Below, one piece after another: positions 1 to 9,286 of a stretch of 64,000 nucleotides of DNA; positions within the stretch are counted from its first letter, which is position 1, and every line of letters starts with the position of its first letter. The position numbers and the translations under genes were made by a program. The stretch is from Virgibacillus_O sediminis (GTDB lineage Bacteria; Bacillota; Bacilli; Bacillales; Amphibacillaceae), in NCBI RefSeq assembly GCF_042643265.1, contig NZ_JBHRRZ010000012.1, positions 62,001 through 126,000 on the forward strand. The letters run 5' to 3'. The notes below the pieces were generated by a model that made no database searches, was not told the origin of the DNA, and worked only from the letters and a program-made list of their open reading frames with translations.

Positions 1-550
1 TTGTATTATTATAGAGTTCAAAAAACTCATAGTAATCCGTACCACCGCCTTCTGAGTTGGGAGAGATTTCTGTAATTAATAGATGCGGATAACTGTCAAA
101 ATCCTCCTCTACTGCAGGCGGTTCATTGTTGTCTGTTTGCTCTAAAGTGGTGTTAGCTTCTTCAGCAACTTCCTGTTGAACTGCTTCCTCTTCCGTAGTT
201 TCTGTGTTGTCTTGTATATGCTCTTCCGCCTGAGGTTCTTCTGGTTCTTCTAGTTCTTCTGGTTCTTCTAGTTCTTCTGGTTCTTCTACTTCTGCTGATT
301 CATTTAATGGGGCTGTTTCCTTGTCTGAAGTGGTCTTAGAAGTTTGTTCTTCTTCTGCAGGGCCTTGCTTTGCCTCTTCACTGTCAACAGCTTCTTCCTC
401 AAGTAAAATCTCCTCTGTTTCCACGCTCTCTGCTTCTTCCGCTGCCACCGGCTTGATTGGTAAAACCATTGCAACGTCCGAAAAACATACGATACAAATT
501 AATAACAATGATAAAAACCTATTTCTCTGCTTTTTCGATCCGCTACCCAT
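1..550 (-). CDS. Exported acidic protein with lamin-tail domain start (partial)
   Basis: The reading frame runs off the left edge; 183 codons are visible. The ATG at 550 follows an AAGGAGGT ribosome site at 555-562. Residues 1-11 are basic (MGSGSKKQRNR), followed by a hydrophobic stretch (FLSLLLICIVCF) and a likely signal peptidase site near PVAAEEA. Residues about 37-155 are extremely acidic, with a tandem EEPEEL-type repeat. The visible end reads HLLITEISPNSEG then DYYEFFELYNN, which is the typical opening of a bacterial lamin-tail domain (LTD). In Firmicutes such proteins are secreted, often with a nuclease or metallophosphoesterase module further on; that part lies outside the window, so the enzyme type cannot be told. 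Confidence is high for an exported LTD protein and low for anything beyond it. Confidence 0.75.
   Translation of the reverse strand, partial: MGSGSKKQRNRFLSLLLICIVCFSDVAMVLPIKPVAAEEAESVETEEILLEEEAVDSEEAKQGPAEEEQTSKTTSDKETAPLNESAEVEEPEELEEPEELEEPEEPQAEEHIQDNTETTEEEAVQQEVAEEANTTLEQTDNNEPPAVEEDFDSYPHLLITEISPNSEGGGTDYYEFFELYNNT
235..292 (-). repeat. Tandem repeat encoding Glu/Pro/Leu acidic linker
   Basis: An 18-base unit (tcttctggttcttctagt-like) is repeated about three times in plus-strand reading. On the coding (minus) strand it encodes successive EEPEEL units in the linker after the signal peptide of the lamin-tail-domain protein. Such repeats often vary in number between strains. Confidence 0.7.
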
Positions 551-908
551 TGTGACCTCCTTGTAAAATGTATTTAACGTTCTTTATTATGAAGGTCAAT
601 TGTTAAATTATGGTTAAAATATTCTAAATTATTATTAATGTCTACAAAATCCGATTACCTAATTTTATAGCATTAAAAAACAATCGTTTTAGCATTGGGC
701 ATTCAATAAATGCATTCTCTGATATCGTCCATAGCGCCAAGAAACTTGGTGTGAAAGCTTGAACGATACAATGACTAATCAATGGCTGGACCTTTCTCAA
801 TGGAGGAATCGCTTTTTCATAGGAATGTTGCCGCAGCTTAAAACCTTCCCCCTGATTCAATAAACGGTTGGCAAGCGTCTCTTTGTAACGGATCAATATG
901 TTCCGATT
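551..908. other. Intergenic stretch with no recognised gene
   Basis: After the ribosome site of the lamin-tail-domain gene, this stretch has no open frame that I recognise. A minus-strand frame at 642-947 starts inside a terminator hairpin, lacks a ribosome site and resembles no family I know. It may be the remains of an older gene. Confidence 0.4.
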
Positions 909-912
909 TGAT

Positions 913-942
913 AAAAAAACGCCACAGACCTCGCTGTGGCGT
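913..942 (-). terminator. Rho-independent terminator of the nucleosidase gene
   Basis: Inverted repeat ACGCCACAG / CTGTGGCGT (9 bp, 6-base loop). On the minus strand it is followed by a run of seven T. It lies about 100 bases past the stop of the MTA/SAH nucleosidase gene. Confidence 0.85.
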
Positions 943-1040
943 TTCATTAGATTTGTTGATCCCTATATATGAATCTAGAAAGGAATCCTCTCTCCTCCCA
1001 TTCTTCGAGAATAAGGAAGTCAGGACATTCTTTTCCTTCC

Positions 1041-1856
1041 CTACATCCCCTTCAACATCTCTTCAATCACATGACTTGAGTTGTTCGCTGCTTCTTCTAC
1101 AAAGTTTTCTTGGATTCCGGCAGCTTCTTCCCCTGCATCATCGGAAGCTGAGCGGATGACGACGTACGGAATTTCATTCAAGTAGGCGACTTGTCCGACG
1201 GCCGCTCCTTCCATCTCGACTACATACGCATCAAATGTTTCATAGATCCAGTCCGTTTTTTCTTCGCTTGCAATGAATTGGTCTCCTGTCGCAATCGGCC
1301 CCTGGAATACATCCACGTAATCAGGAAGGCCTTCTGTAGCTTCCTCCGCTAGCTTGATCAGTTCTTGATCCGCTTCGAAATACAGTGTGTCCATGTATGG
1401 AATTTGTCCCGGCTTGTAATCTTTAGCTGTTTCGTCCATGTCATGATGCACGGTCTTTGTAGAAATGACGATGTCTCCAAGACCTAAATCAGGATGGATA
1501 CCGCCTGCAACGCCAGAGTTGATCAATACGTCCGCTCCAAAATCACTGATGAGCATTTGAGCTGCGGAGGCCGCATTCACTTTCCCAATTCCGGATTTTA
1601 CCAGGACAATCGGCTGCCCTTCCAGATTTCCTTCATAAAAGGTCAACTGCCCTTTCTCGGTTGTCTCTTCCACTTCCATATTAGAATGGAGAATGTCAAT
1701 TTCCACTTCCATTGGACCGATTATTCCTACTACGTTTTCTTTTTCTTCCTCTTCGGCAGCCGCTTCTGTATTCTCAGCCTGGTCCCCACATCCTGCCAGC
1801 AAAAGAACCAAAATGACGCTCCCGATTAGACTGCCTACCTTTTGTTTTAAATTCAT
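1041..1856 (-). CDS. Lipoprotein MTA/SAH nucleosidase
   Basis: 271 residues. The start is the ATG at 1856, preceded by TAGGAGGAAACAGC; an upstream in-frame ATG at 1889 has no ribosome site and would bury the signal peptide. The N-terminus MNLKQKV plus a hydrophobic core ends in the lipobox LLAGC, then an acidic linker and a complete nucleosidase domain (about 42-271). Family signatures are IGPMEVE with the catalytic Glu near the start, GVAGGIHPDLGLGDIV, VEMEGAA with the ribose-binding Glu, and RSASDDAG with the catalytic Asp. The family cleaves methylthioadenosine and S-adenosylhomocysteine to adenine and a thioribose or ribosyl-homocysteine. The cytosolic enzyme is about 230 residues; this copy is longer because it is exported and membrane-anchored, so it probably acts on nucleosides outside the membrane. 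It appears monocistronic with its own terminator. The substrate preference is inferred. Confidence 0.9.
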   Translation of the reverse strand: MNLKQKVGSLIGSVILVLLLAGCGDQAENTEAAAEEEEKENVVGIIGPMEVEIDILHSNMEVEETTEKGQLTFYEGNLEGQPIVLVKSGIGKVNAASAAQMLISDFGADVLINSGVAGGIHPDLGLGDIVISTKTVHHDMDETAKDYKPGQIPYMDTLYFEADQELIKLAEEATEGLPDYVDVFQGPIATGDQFIASEEKTDWIYETFDAYVVEMEGAAVGQVAYLNEIPYVVIRSASDDAGEEAAGIQENFVEEAANNSSHVIEEMLKGM

Positions 1857-2029
1857 GCTGTTTCCTCCTAATAAGTAAAATACGAACATTAAATTAAATT
1901 ACGTAAATAACGTACGCTTTTTATTCTACACAATTCCCTACTACTTGCCAACCCTTCTCCGTGAAATTATTTAAAACGAATATTAACAAGAAAAAGTGTA
2001 TACTTCCATTAATTGGTAGGAAGTAAATG

Positions 2030-2057
2030 TTACAAATAGTTTACAAATATTACAAAT
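2030..2057 (+). promoter_or_regulatory. Three direct repeats TTACAAAT upstream of the Ltp gene
   Basis: TTACAAAT occurs at 2030, 2041 and 2050, spaced 11 and 9 bases, about 55-80 bases before the TTG start of the Ltp-repeat gene. Near-helical spacing of short direct repeats resembles response-regulator sites (compare the PhoP box TTHACA). The link to a specific regulator is a guess. Confidence 0.3.
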
Positions 2058-2112
2058 GGCTCTATGCTAAAAAGGGACTTATATCCTAGGAATAAATTTA
2101 GGGGGAAATACA

Positions 2113-2910
2113 TTGAGTACTTTATTGATTTTAGTCGGATTGTTTGGGTTTCTCGGCTTTGGCTTTTTGGCTATCGTGAGTGTAATTAAGAAGAACGGCC
2201 TAACCAAGAAGCGTTTCATCAAAAGTGGAGTTCTGTTTGTTGTTATGATTGTCGGTTTCTCGATGATGGATTCAGGTGTTGTAGAAGAGACTGCATCGAA
2301 GGAAGCCGGTGCCGAAGAAGAAGAGATTGAAGAAGAAGAGGAAGAACCTAAAGAAGAACAGTCGAAAGAGGAACCGAAAGAGGATCCTAAGGAAAAATCT
2401 GAAGAAGAACCTATAGAAAAGCCTAAAGAAGAAGCTAAGGAAGTATCAAAAGAAGAACCTAAAGAAGAAACACCACAATTAACTCTTTCCCAGGAAAATG
2501 CATTGCAACAAGCGAATAGTTATCTAGCATATACCGCATTTTCTAAGCAGGGGCTTATAGAACAATTAGAGTATGAAGGATTCAGCAACGAGGATGCGAC
2601 CTTCGCTGTGGAAAACATAGAAGTAGACTGGAGAGAGCAGGCTGTTCTATCCGCTCAAGATTACCTTGCATATACGGCATTTTCTGAGCAGGGCCTTATT
2701 GAACAGTTGGAGTTTGAAGGATTCAGCAACGAGGATGCGACCTATGCTGTGGAGAACATGGAAGTTGACTGGAAAGAGCAGGCCGTTCTGTCTGGCGAAA
2801 ATTACCTTGACTATAGCTCATTTTCCAGAAGCGGCTTGATCGAACAGTTGGAGTTTGAAGGATTCAGCAACGAACAAGCAACATATGCAGTGGATCAAAT
2901 CGGGTTGTAA
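2113..2910 (+). CDS. Membrane-anchored Ltp-repeat surface protein
   Basis: 265 residues, starting at a TTG after the ribosome site AGGGGGAAATACA. Residues 1-22 and about 37-53 are hydrophobic, giving two membrane segments. A highly charged Glu/Lys/Pro linker (about 60-125) follows. The C-terminal half holds three near-identical units of about 48 residues. Each contains a YLAYTAFS- or YLDYSSFS-type segment, then GLIEQLE, EGFSNE and AT(F/Y)AV. These match the 'host cell surface-exposed lipoprotein' Ltp repeat family (PF07553-like), known from Gram-positive surface proteins and from a phage lipoprotein that blocks superinfecting phage DNA entry. Here the anchor is a transmembrane segment and there is no lipobox. 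The gene is monocistronic with its own terminator. Function is unknown; phage exclusion is only a possibility from the family. Confidence 0.8.
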   Translation: MSTLLILVGLFGFLGFGFLAIVSVIKKNGLTKKRFIKSGVLFVVMIVGFSMMDSGVVEETASKEAGAEEEEIEEEEEEPKEEQSKEEPKEDPKEKSEEEPIEKPKEEAKEVSKEEPKEETPQLTLSQENALQQANSYLAYTAFSKQGLIEQLEYEGFSNEDATFAVENIEVDWREQAVLSAQDYLAYTAFSEQGLIEQLEFEGFSNEDATYAVENMEVDWKEQAVLSGENYLDYSSFSRSGLIEQLEFEGFSNEQATYAVDQIGL

Positions 2911-2930
2911 GCAATACTAAATAGATGAAG

Positions 2931-2957
2931 GGGAGGAAGGGAAACCATCCTCCCTTT
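2931..2957 (+). terminator. Terminator after the Ltp-repeat gene
   Basis: GGGAGGA / TCCTCCC pair across a 9-base loop and are followed by TTTTGA, 20 bases after the stop codon. Confidence 0.7.
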
Positions 2958-3012
2958 TGATGATGAATCAAGAGGTACCTATCTGTGATTGATAGATACC
3001 TTCATGTCTCTA

Positions 3013-3178
3013 TTATCTAAACACGATACCGCCATGCGTAATGATAGACTGCCCAGTTATATAGTCGGAGTCATCAGATACCGGAATGATACAAGGTTTG
3101 CTACATCCTCAGATTCTTGAGGCCTTCCTAAAAGAATACCACCCGAAAACTCTTTATTTATCCGTAATAAAATTCATC
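3013..3178 (-). pseudogene. C-terminal remnant of a diacetyl/acetoin reductase (SDR)
   Basis: Reading the minus strand gives INKEFSGGILLGRP then QESEDVANLVSF in one frame. After a one-base shift it continues SDDSDYITGQSI then THGGIVFR and a stop. This is the C-terminal end of short-chain dehydrogenases of the meso-2,3-butanediol dehydrogenase/diacetyl reductase (ButA/BudC) group, whose tail reads LGRPxxPEDVAxLVSFLASxDSDYITGQ. The rest of the gene is missing, the fragment is frameshifted and no start remains, so it is a dead relic, probably of an acetoin gene lost when ftsZ or its flank came in. The family call rests on a short match. Confidence 0.7.
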
Positions 3179-3378
3179 TTAAAAACAACTCACAACATAT
3201 ACTTGTACAATCCTTTTTGATAACCTTCATACTGTGGTAAAGTTAATACGAATAGTGTATTGGAATTGCTTTCAGGCAAACTAGTATTGATAGAATGTCA
3301 CAGATGATATCCTTGCCCGGCGGAGCCGGCGAAGATCACTTCAATCATCGTAATATTACATAGTAGGAGGAACTGAGA

Positions 3379-4548
3379 ATGTTAGAGTTTGATCCAAATA
3401 TGGAAGAAATAGCGACAATAAAAGTCATCGGAGTAGGCGGAGGCGGCAATAATGCCGTGAACCGTATGATCGAGCATGGAGTAGAGGGTGTGGAGTTCAT
3501 TGCCGTCAACACGGATGCACAGGCACTGCAACTCTCCAAGGCGGAAGTGAAACTGCAAATAGGAGGAGAGCTTACCCGAGGGCTCGGTGCAGGGGCAAGC
3601 CCCGAGGTCGGGAAGAAGGCTGCACAAGAGAGCAAGGAACAAATCGAGGAAGTACTCCAAGGCGCAGACATGATTTTCGTTACAGCAGGTATGGGGGGAG
3701 GAACAGGTACCGGCGCCGCTCCAGTCATCGCACAAATAGCCAAGAACCTGGGATCCTTGACACTCGGTGTAGTTACCAAACCGTTCTCATTCGAAGGAAG
3801 AAAAAGGTCCACACAGGCGAATTCCGGAATTGAATCCTTTATAACAGCCGTTGATACACTGATCGTCATACCTAACGACCGGCTGCTGGAGATTGTGGAT
3901 AAAAACACCCCAATGCTTGAGGCCTTCCATGAAGCAGACAATGTACTCAGACAAGGCGTACAAGGCATTTCCGACTTAATAGCAAAACCAGGGTTGATCA
4001 ACGTCGACTTTGCCGATGTAAGGACCATCATGGTCGATAAAGGATCAGCTTTGATGGGAATTGGAAGTGCTACTGGAGAAACACGAGCAACAGAAGCAGC
4101 CAGGAAGGCAGTCTCCTCTCCATTACTCGAGACTTCCATTGATGGTGCGCGTGGCATTCTGCTGAGTATTACCGGCGGAGATAATCTGAGCCTCTTTGAG
4201 GTGCAGGAAGCTGCCGACCTTGTAACATCAGCTGCTGACAGTGAAGTAAATGTGATCTTCGGTTCCGTCATCAATGAGGACCTGAAGGACGAAATCATCG
4301 TCACCGTCATTGCCACCGGTTTTGATGAAAATGCCCAACAGAAAAAAGAACAGCCAAGGCAACAACAGCGTCCGGAGCGCCCGGCCAGCCATGACACTCA
4401 ACAGGCAGCTACCACAGCACCTGAGGAAACACCAAGAGAACGAGAACCGGAGCCGCGGCCACAACAGCCGCAACAGTCCCAACCGGATGAAGACTCACTG
4501 GAAATCCCTGCTTTCTTAAGAAACAGGAATCGGAGCCGCAATCGTTAA
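3379..4548 (+). CDS. ftsZ: Cell division GTPase FtsZ, solitary copy
   Basis: 389 residues; ATG after AGGAGGAACTGAG. It has every FtsZ element: the nucleotide-binding GVGGGGNNA (18-26), the tubulin signature GGGTGTG (106-112), the synergy/T7 loop NVDFADV (208-214), a disordered Gln/Pro/Arg-rich linker (about 318-370) and the C-terminal tail EIPAFLRNRNR that binds FtsA and SepF. FtsZ polymerises into the Z ring at mid-cell. In Bacillaceae it normally sits directly after ftsA in the division cluster. Here there is no ftsA; the gene stands alone between remnants of metabolic genes, with its own terminator. Residues about 143-155 (STQANSGIESFIT) differ from the usual QAAGGIxAMKE of Bacillus FtsZ. 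That divergence and the location suggest a second paralogue, but I cannot see the rest of the genome. Catalytic residues look intact. Confidence 0.95.
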   Translation: MLEFDPNMEEIATIKVIGVGGGGNNAVNRMIEHGVEGVEFIAVNTDAQALQLSKAEVKLQIGGELTRGLGAGASPEVGKKAAQESKEQIEEVLQGADMIFVTAGMGGGTGTGAAPVIAQIAKNLGSLTLGVVTKPFSFEGRKRSTQANSGIESFITAVDTLIVIPNDRLLEIVDKNTPMLEAFHEADNVLRQGVQGISDLIAKPGLINVDFADVRTIMVDKGSALMGIGSATGETRATEAARKAVSSPLLETSIDGARGILLSITGGDNLSLFEVQEAADLVTSAADSEVNVIFGSVINEDLKDEIIVTVIATGFDENAQQKKEQPRQQQRPERPASHDTQQAATTAPEETPREREPEPRPQQPQQSQPDEDSLEIPAFLRNRNRSRNR

Positions 4549-4562
4549 TTGATAATTTGAAG

Positions 4563-4608
4563 AAAAGCAAATGACCAGTCCCTGTTCAGACTGGTCATTT
4601 GCTTTTTT
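4563..4608 (+). terminator. Terminator of ftsZ
   Basis: AAAAGCAAATGACCAGT pairs with ACTGGTCATTTGCTTTT (17 bp, perfect) and ends in TTTTTT. It lies 14 bases after the ftsZ stop. Confidence 0.95.
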
Positions 4609-4704
4609 GTAGGGAATTGGAAACTTTTACACGACTGGTTCCCTGAACTTTTTCATATCAGCGATGCAGGCGTGGCGATCATGGAACGATGGTTGGCTGC
4701 CATG

Positions 4705-4860
4705 TTACTCCCACACATCGTTTGCAAGGTCTACAATAAACTTCAACTTATCCCATTGCTGTTCTTCCGTCAGTTTATTGCCGAGATGTGTGGACGCGAA
4801 CCCGCATTGTGGGCTCAGGCATAGTCGTACATGTGGTACATAATCTGTCCTTTTTAAAAG
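4705..4860 (-). pseudogene. C-terminal remnant of a MetE-like (YxjG/YxjH type) methyltransferase
   Basis: The minus strand reads LLKRTDYVPHVRLCLSPQCG, then FASTHLGNKLTEEQQWDKLK and FIVDLANDVWE with a stop at 4705. LSPQCGFASTxxGNxLTEExQWxKL is the C-terminal zinc-site region of cobalamin-independent methionine synthase-like proteins of the YxjG/YxjH group; the Cys is a zinc ligand in this family. Only about 50 codons survive, without start or N-terminus, so it is a relic. It lies just downstream of ftsZ in opposite orientation; the other flank of ftsZ is also a relic. Nothing recognisable lies between 4609 and 4704. Confidence 0.7.
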
Positions 4861-4960
4861 AAATAGATAATACTTTTATAAGACTATAACAGTATTCCTG
4901 GAAAATTGCTCATTAAGAGACGAAATAATAAAAACACCCCAGCATTCCAGCTACATTCAT

Positions 4961-5380
4961 TTAAACCAGCTCAATATGAAGAAAAACCTTATCGCCAGCT
5001 TCTTCTTCATGAACAATCCAATTCTTAGAAAGAAGACCTGTCAATTGCTTACGTTCTTCCTCATCAAGTACTAATCCTTTAATACCTCTATCTGTTGTTT
5101 GATAATCAACTTCTTCTGTTTTATCAAATTTTAATTTCAACAAGTTCTTTAACCCGTTAAACGTAACGAACTTCACTTGGTATCCTTCTTCAACAATCCG
5201 TTGAAAACCCAGAGGATCCTTCTCCCTTAGATGGAGCAAATTACGGAAGTCAAAAGAATCATGCAGACGATTCCAAGCTTCCACATCAGTACCCTCCAGT
5301 AATTCTTGATCGGTTACACCTTTACGCTTCAACGTCTCTATCATGTATGCATCCATTAAAGATATCTTTTCAAGCCCCAT
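4961..5380 (-). CDS. Conserved-looking protein of unknown function in the peptide-transporter operon
   Basis: 139 residues; ATG after AAAGGAGAAAATATGT. It is soluble, charged and rich in Leu, Lys and Glu, with no signal peptide or membrane segment. I do not recognise the family. The N-terminal part (about 1-80) looks helical; the C-terminal part (HEEEAGDKVFLHIELV) looks like a beta strand. It is the last gene of the oligopeptide ABC transporter operon, 15 bases after the ATPase gene, so it is probably co-transcribed and may act on the same substrate or regulate its use. No clear terminator is seen after it. Confidence 0.65.
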   Translation of the reverse strand: MGLEKISLMDAYMIETLKRKGVTDQELLEGTDVEAWNRLHDSFDFRNLLHLREKDPLGFQRIVEEGYQVKFVTFNGLKNLLKLKFDKTEEVDYQTTDRGIKGLVLDEEERKQLTGLLSKNWIVHEEEAGDKVFLHIELV

Positions 5381-5395
5381 ACATATTTTCTCCTT

Positions 5396-6386
5396 TCACT
5401 GGCGGGTTAACTCCTCCTGTTTGTTTTTCATGGGATAAAAACATGATACATAATCATTATTTTCATCTAACTCTAATGCAGGCACATTTTCCTTGCAATA
5501 CTCTGTGGCGAATGGACATCTGGTATGAAAAACGCAGCCACTTGGAGGATTGGAAGGAGATGGCAGATCCCCTTTTAAAACAATGCGCTCCCGTTTGTCT
5601 TCCTTAGCAGGATATGGTAAAGGAATAGCAGAAAGTAATGCGTTTGTATAGGGGTGACGAGCATTCTCATACAGGGATTCACTATCTGACAACTCCATTA
5701 CCTCGCCTAGATACATGACACATACTTTATCGGAAATATGTCGGATCACCGATAAATCATGTGCAATAAATATATAGGTTAGACCTAGTTCTTCTTGTAG
5801 GTCCTCGAGTAAATTAATGACTTGTGCTTGTACAGAAACATCTAATGCACTGACTGGTTCATCTAATATAATTAACTTCGGATTTAATGAAAGCGCACGA
5901 GCAATTCCAATCCTTTGGCGTTGTCCCCCAGAGAATTGATGCGGTAATTTGTTGTAGTCGTCTCTTTTTAATCCTACTAAGTCCATTAATTCCAATACAC
6001 GACTTTTCAAATCATTGGTTCGCTTGTATGCCTTTAGAGGGGCTGCAATAATATCTCCCGCACGCATCCTTGGATTAAGACTTGTATAGGGATCCTGATA
6101 AACTATTTGAATATCTTGTCTGAGTTCGTGCAAATCTTTTTTATTGTATGATGGAATACTTTTCCCTTCAAATAAGATATCCCCGGAAGTTGGGTTTAAT
6201 AGGCCGACAATCGTCCGGGCAAGCGTGCTTTTTCCACAACCAGATTCACCGACAACTCCTAATGTTTCCCCTTTATTTACGGTAAAATTCACACCATTTA
6301 CCGCTTTTACATAGTTTGTCGTCCGTTGCAGTACGCCTTGTTTCACTGGAAAATGCACCTTCAAATCCCGTATTTCCAGTAATGGT

Positions 6387-6394
<8 letters not shown>
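5396..6394 (-). CDS. Oligopeptide/dipeptide ABC transporter ATP-binding protein (OppF/DppF type)
   Basis: 332 residues; ATG after GAAGGGAGGGTGAAAC. Walker A is GESGCGKST, the signature is FSGGQRQR and Walker B is LIILDEP. The C-terminal extension has the four-Cys pattern seen in OppD/OppF proteins (CVFHTRCPFATEYC then SC), which in the family binds an iron-sulfur cluster or metal. It energises peptide import at the inner face of the membrane, paired with the ATPase encoded just upstream; the two genes overlap by 8 bases, indicating translational coupling. The exact peptide or acylated amino acid imported cannot be told, but the M20 amidohydrolase at the head of the operon suggests N-acylated amino acids or small peptides. 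Confidence 0.93.
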
Positions 6395-7412
<1,018 letters not shown>

Positions 7413-7431
7413 GGTCTATCCCTCCCATTCA

Positions 7432-8289
7432 TCATGAAGCATATTGCTTTTTCTGTTTAAACCAGCTCTTTTTCGATTTTTTCGTTCCTCTCGCATACGG
7501 ATCAAATGCATCTCGAAGCCCGTCACCTAATAGATTGAGTGAAAGGACGGTCAAGACGATAAAAATGCCAGGAAAAATCGAATACCAAGGTGCCATGGTT
7601 ATATAAATCTGTGCTTCCTGTAACATATTGCCCCATGTCGGTGTAGACGGCTCCACCCCAACACCTAAGAAACTTAGTGCTGCTTCAGCCAGTATCGACC
7701 GTGCAAAAATAAAGGTTCCTTGTACAATAATGGGGGATAATACATTAGGAAGAATGTATCTTGATAAAATAACAGGATCCTTGACTCCTGAAGTTTTGGC
7801 AGCTTCAATGTATTGTATATTTTTAACTTGCAGAACACTGGAACGTACGACTCTTGTCATTACAGGCCAAAAGGAAAAGGTTAATGCAATAATAATGTTC
7901 GTTACACTTCCACCTAGGGCTGCTACAAGAGCAAGTGCCAACAGTAAAGAAGGAAAAGCCAGCATCCCGTCTATTACTCTCATAATGATGGAATCTATTT
8001 TTTTATAATATCCAGCAATAAGCCCCGTGATTGTTCCTAATATCGTCGAAAGCACGGCAACTGAAAAACCAACCAATAAAGAAACCTTTGCCGCGATAAT
8101 CGTTTGACCAAAAATATCGCGACCAAAATGGTCCGTACCAAACCAATTTTCTGAGGATGGAGCCATTAATCGTATACTTGAATCCATATCGCTTGAAGAA
8201 TCAGGAAGCCACCATGAAGCTGTTATTGTTGCCAGTAATAATAAAATCAAAAAGGTAAAAGGAATAAGATTTCTTTTTTTCCGTAACAT
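7432..8289 (-). CDS. Peptide ABC transporter permease (OppC/DppC type)
   Basis: 285 residues; ATG after AAGGGGGGTGTCCTC. An N-terminal membrane segment (FLILLLATITASW) is followed by the DppC-type loop FGTDHFGRDIFGQ and five further hydrophobic helices. The EAA loop that contacts the ATPase reads EAAKTSGVKDPVIL then RYILPN. With the OppB-type permease it forms the membrane channel of the importer. It lies 19 bases before the OppD gene. Confidence 0.93.
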   Translation of the reverse strand: MLRKKRNLIPFTFLILLLLATITASWWLPDSSSDMDSSIRLMAPSSENWFGTDHFGRDIFGQTIIAAKVSLLVGFSVAVLSTILGTITGLIAGYYKKIDSIIMRVIDGMLAFPSLLLALALVAALGGSVTNIIIALTFSFWPVMTRVVRSSVLQVKNIQYIEAAKTSGVKDPVILSRYILPNVLSPIIVQGTFIFARSILAEAALSFLGVGVEPSTPTWGNMLQEAQIYITMAPWYSIFPGIFIVLTVLSLNLLGDGLRDAFDPYARGTKKSKKSWFKQKKQYAS

Positions 8290-8312
8290 GAGGACACCCC
8301 CCTTTCACTGTA

Positions 8313-9257
8313 TCAATCATATCGAATCCTTGGATCCAAAAAGGCATATAAAAGGTCGACAATTAAATTAATAATGACATATACAAAGGCAATGAATAAA
8401 ACAACACCCTGTATCACCGGATAATCCCTGCGATGAATCGAATCAATCAATAACTGACCAATACCTGGAATGGTAAAAATCGTTTCAATAATTATCGTTC
8501 CACCCAGTAGACCAGCAATCGTTACACCTATCACGGTTGTTGTCGGAATAAGTGCGTTGGAAAATACATGCTTCATTATAACTGTACTTTCTTTCAAACC
8601 CTTCCCACGTGCTGTTTTCGTATAATCCTGATTCACTGATTCAAGCATGCTGTCCCTTAGCATCCGGGCAATTAACCCGATTTCTACAGCAGCCAATACA
8701 ATCCCTGGCAACAGCAAATGATAGATCCAGCCTAATATGTCTTCCGTTATTGGCAGGTAACCTGCTACTGGAAAAATAGGGATCGTGACTCCTAGACCAA
8801 GAACTAGCAATAATGCCAACCAAAACTCAGGAATGGAAGTTCCCAGTAGTGAACCGGACAAGAATATAGGATCTAGGATGGTGTTGCGTTTCCATACAAT
8901 AAAAATAGCTGTCGGTATCGCGATGATCAATGTTAACAGCATCGATACCAGCATGAGACTGAATGTTGGGCCCAGCCGTTCGGCAATGATTTGCGATACA
9001 GACTCCTCAGAATAAATAGATTGCCCCAAATCCCCGACAACAATATTTGCTAACCAGTCAAAATATTGGATAACCATTGGTTTATCCAAACCTAATTGTT
9101 GTTCCAATTGTTCAATGGCTTCAGGAGAACTATCTTCCCCTAAAATAATGAAAGCAGGGTTGCCAGGGGTTAAGTGAACAATCAAAAATACAATGATACT
9201 GACGATAAATAGTACCGGAATGATGGCTAGAAGTCTCCGTATGGTATAATGTAACAT
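8313..9257 (-). CDS. Peptide ABC transporter permease (OppB/DppB type)
   Basis: 314 residues; ATG after AAGGAGGGGAAAATAG. The N-terminus MLHYTIRRLLAIIPVLF followed by VHLTPGNPA is the hallmark of DppB proteins. The EAA loop (TARGKGLKESTVIMKHVFSN) is near residue 215, and the C-terminal helix ends in FLDPRIRYD as usual. It forms the channel with the OppC-type subunit encoded 23 bases downstream. Confidence 0.93.
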   Translation of the reverse strand: MLHYTIRRLLAIIPVLFIVSIIVFLIVHLTPGNPAFIILGEDSSPEAIEQLEQQLGLDKPMVIQYFDWLANIVVGDLGQSIYSEESVSQIIAERLGPTFSLMLVSMLLTLIIAIPTAIFIVWKRNTILDPIFLSGSLLGTSIPEFWLALLLVLGLGVTIPIFPVAGYLPITEDILGWIYHLLLPGIVLAAVEIGLIARMLRDSMLESVNQDYTKTARGKGLKESTVIMKHVFSNALIPTTTVIGVTIAGLLGGTIIIETIFTIPGIGQLLIDSIHRRDYPVIQGVVLFIAFVYVIINLIVDLLYAFLDPRIRYD

Positions 9258-9286
9258 CTATTTTCCCCTCCTTTATATCCGTCCAT

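Noticed and set aside
642..947. Minus-strand frame of 101 codons
   Set aside because: Its start lies inside the nucleosidase terminator hairpin, it has no ribosome site and the sequence resembles no family I know.
3345..4397. Long minus-strand frame of 350 codons
   Set aside because: It is antisense to ftsZ; the Ser/Ala/Pro-rich composition is a shadow of the true gene's codon use.
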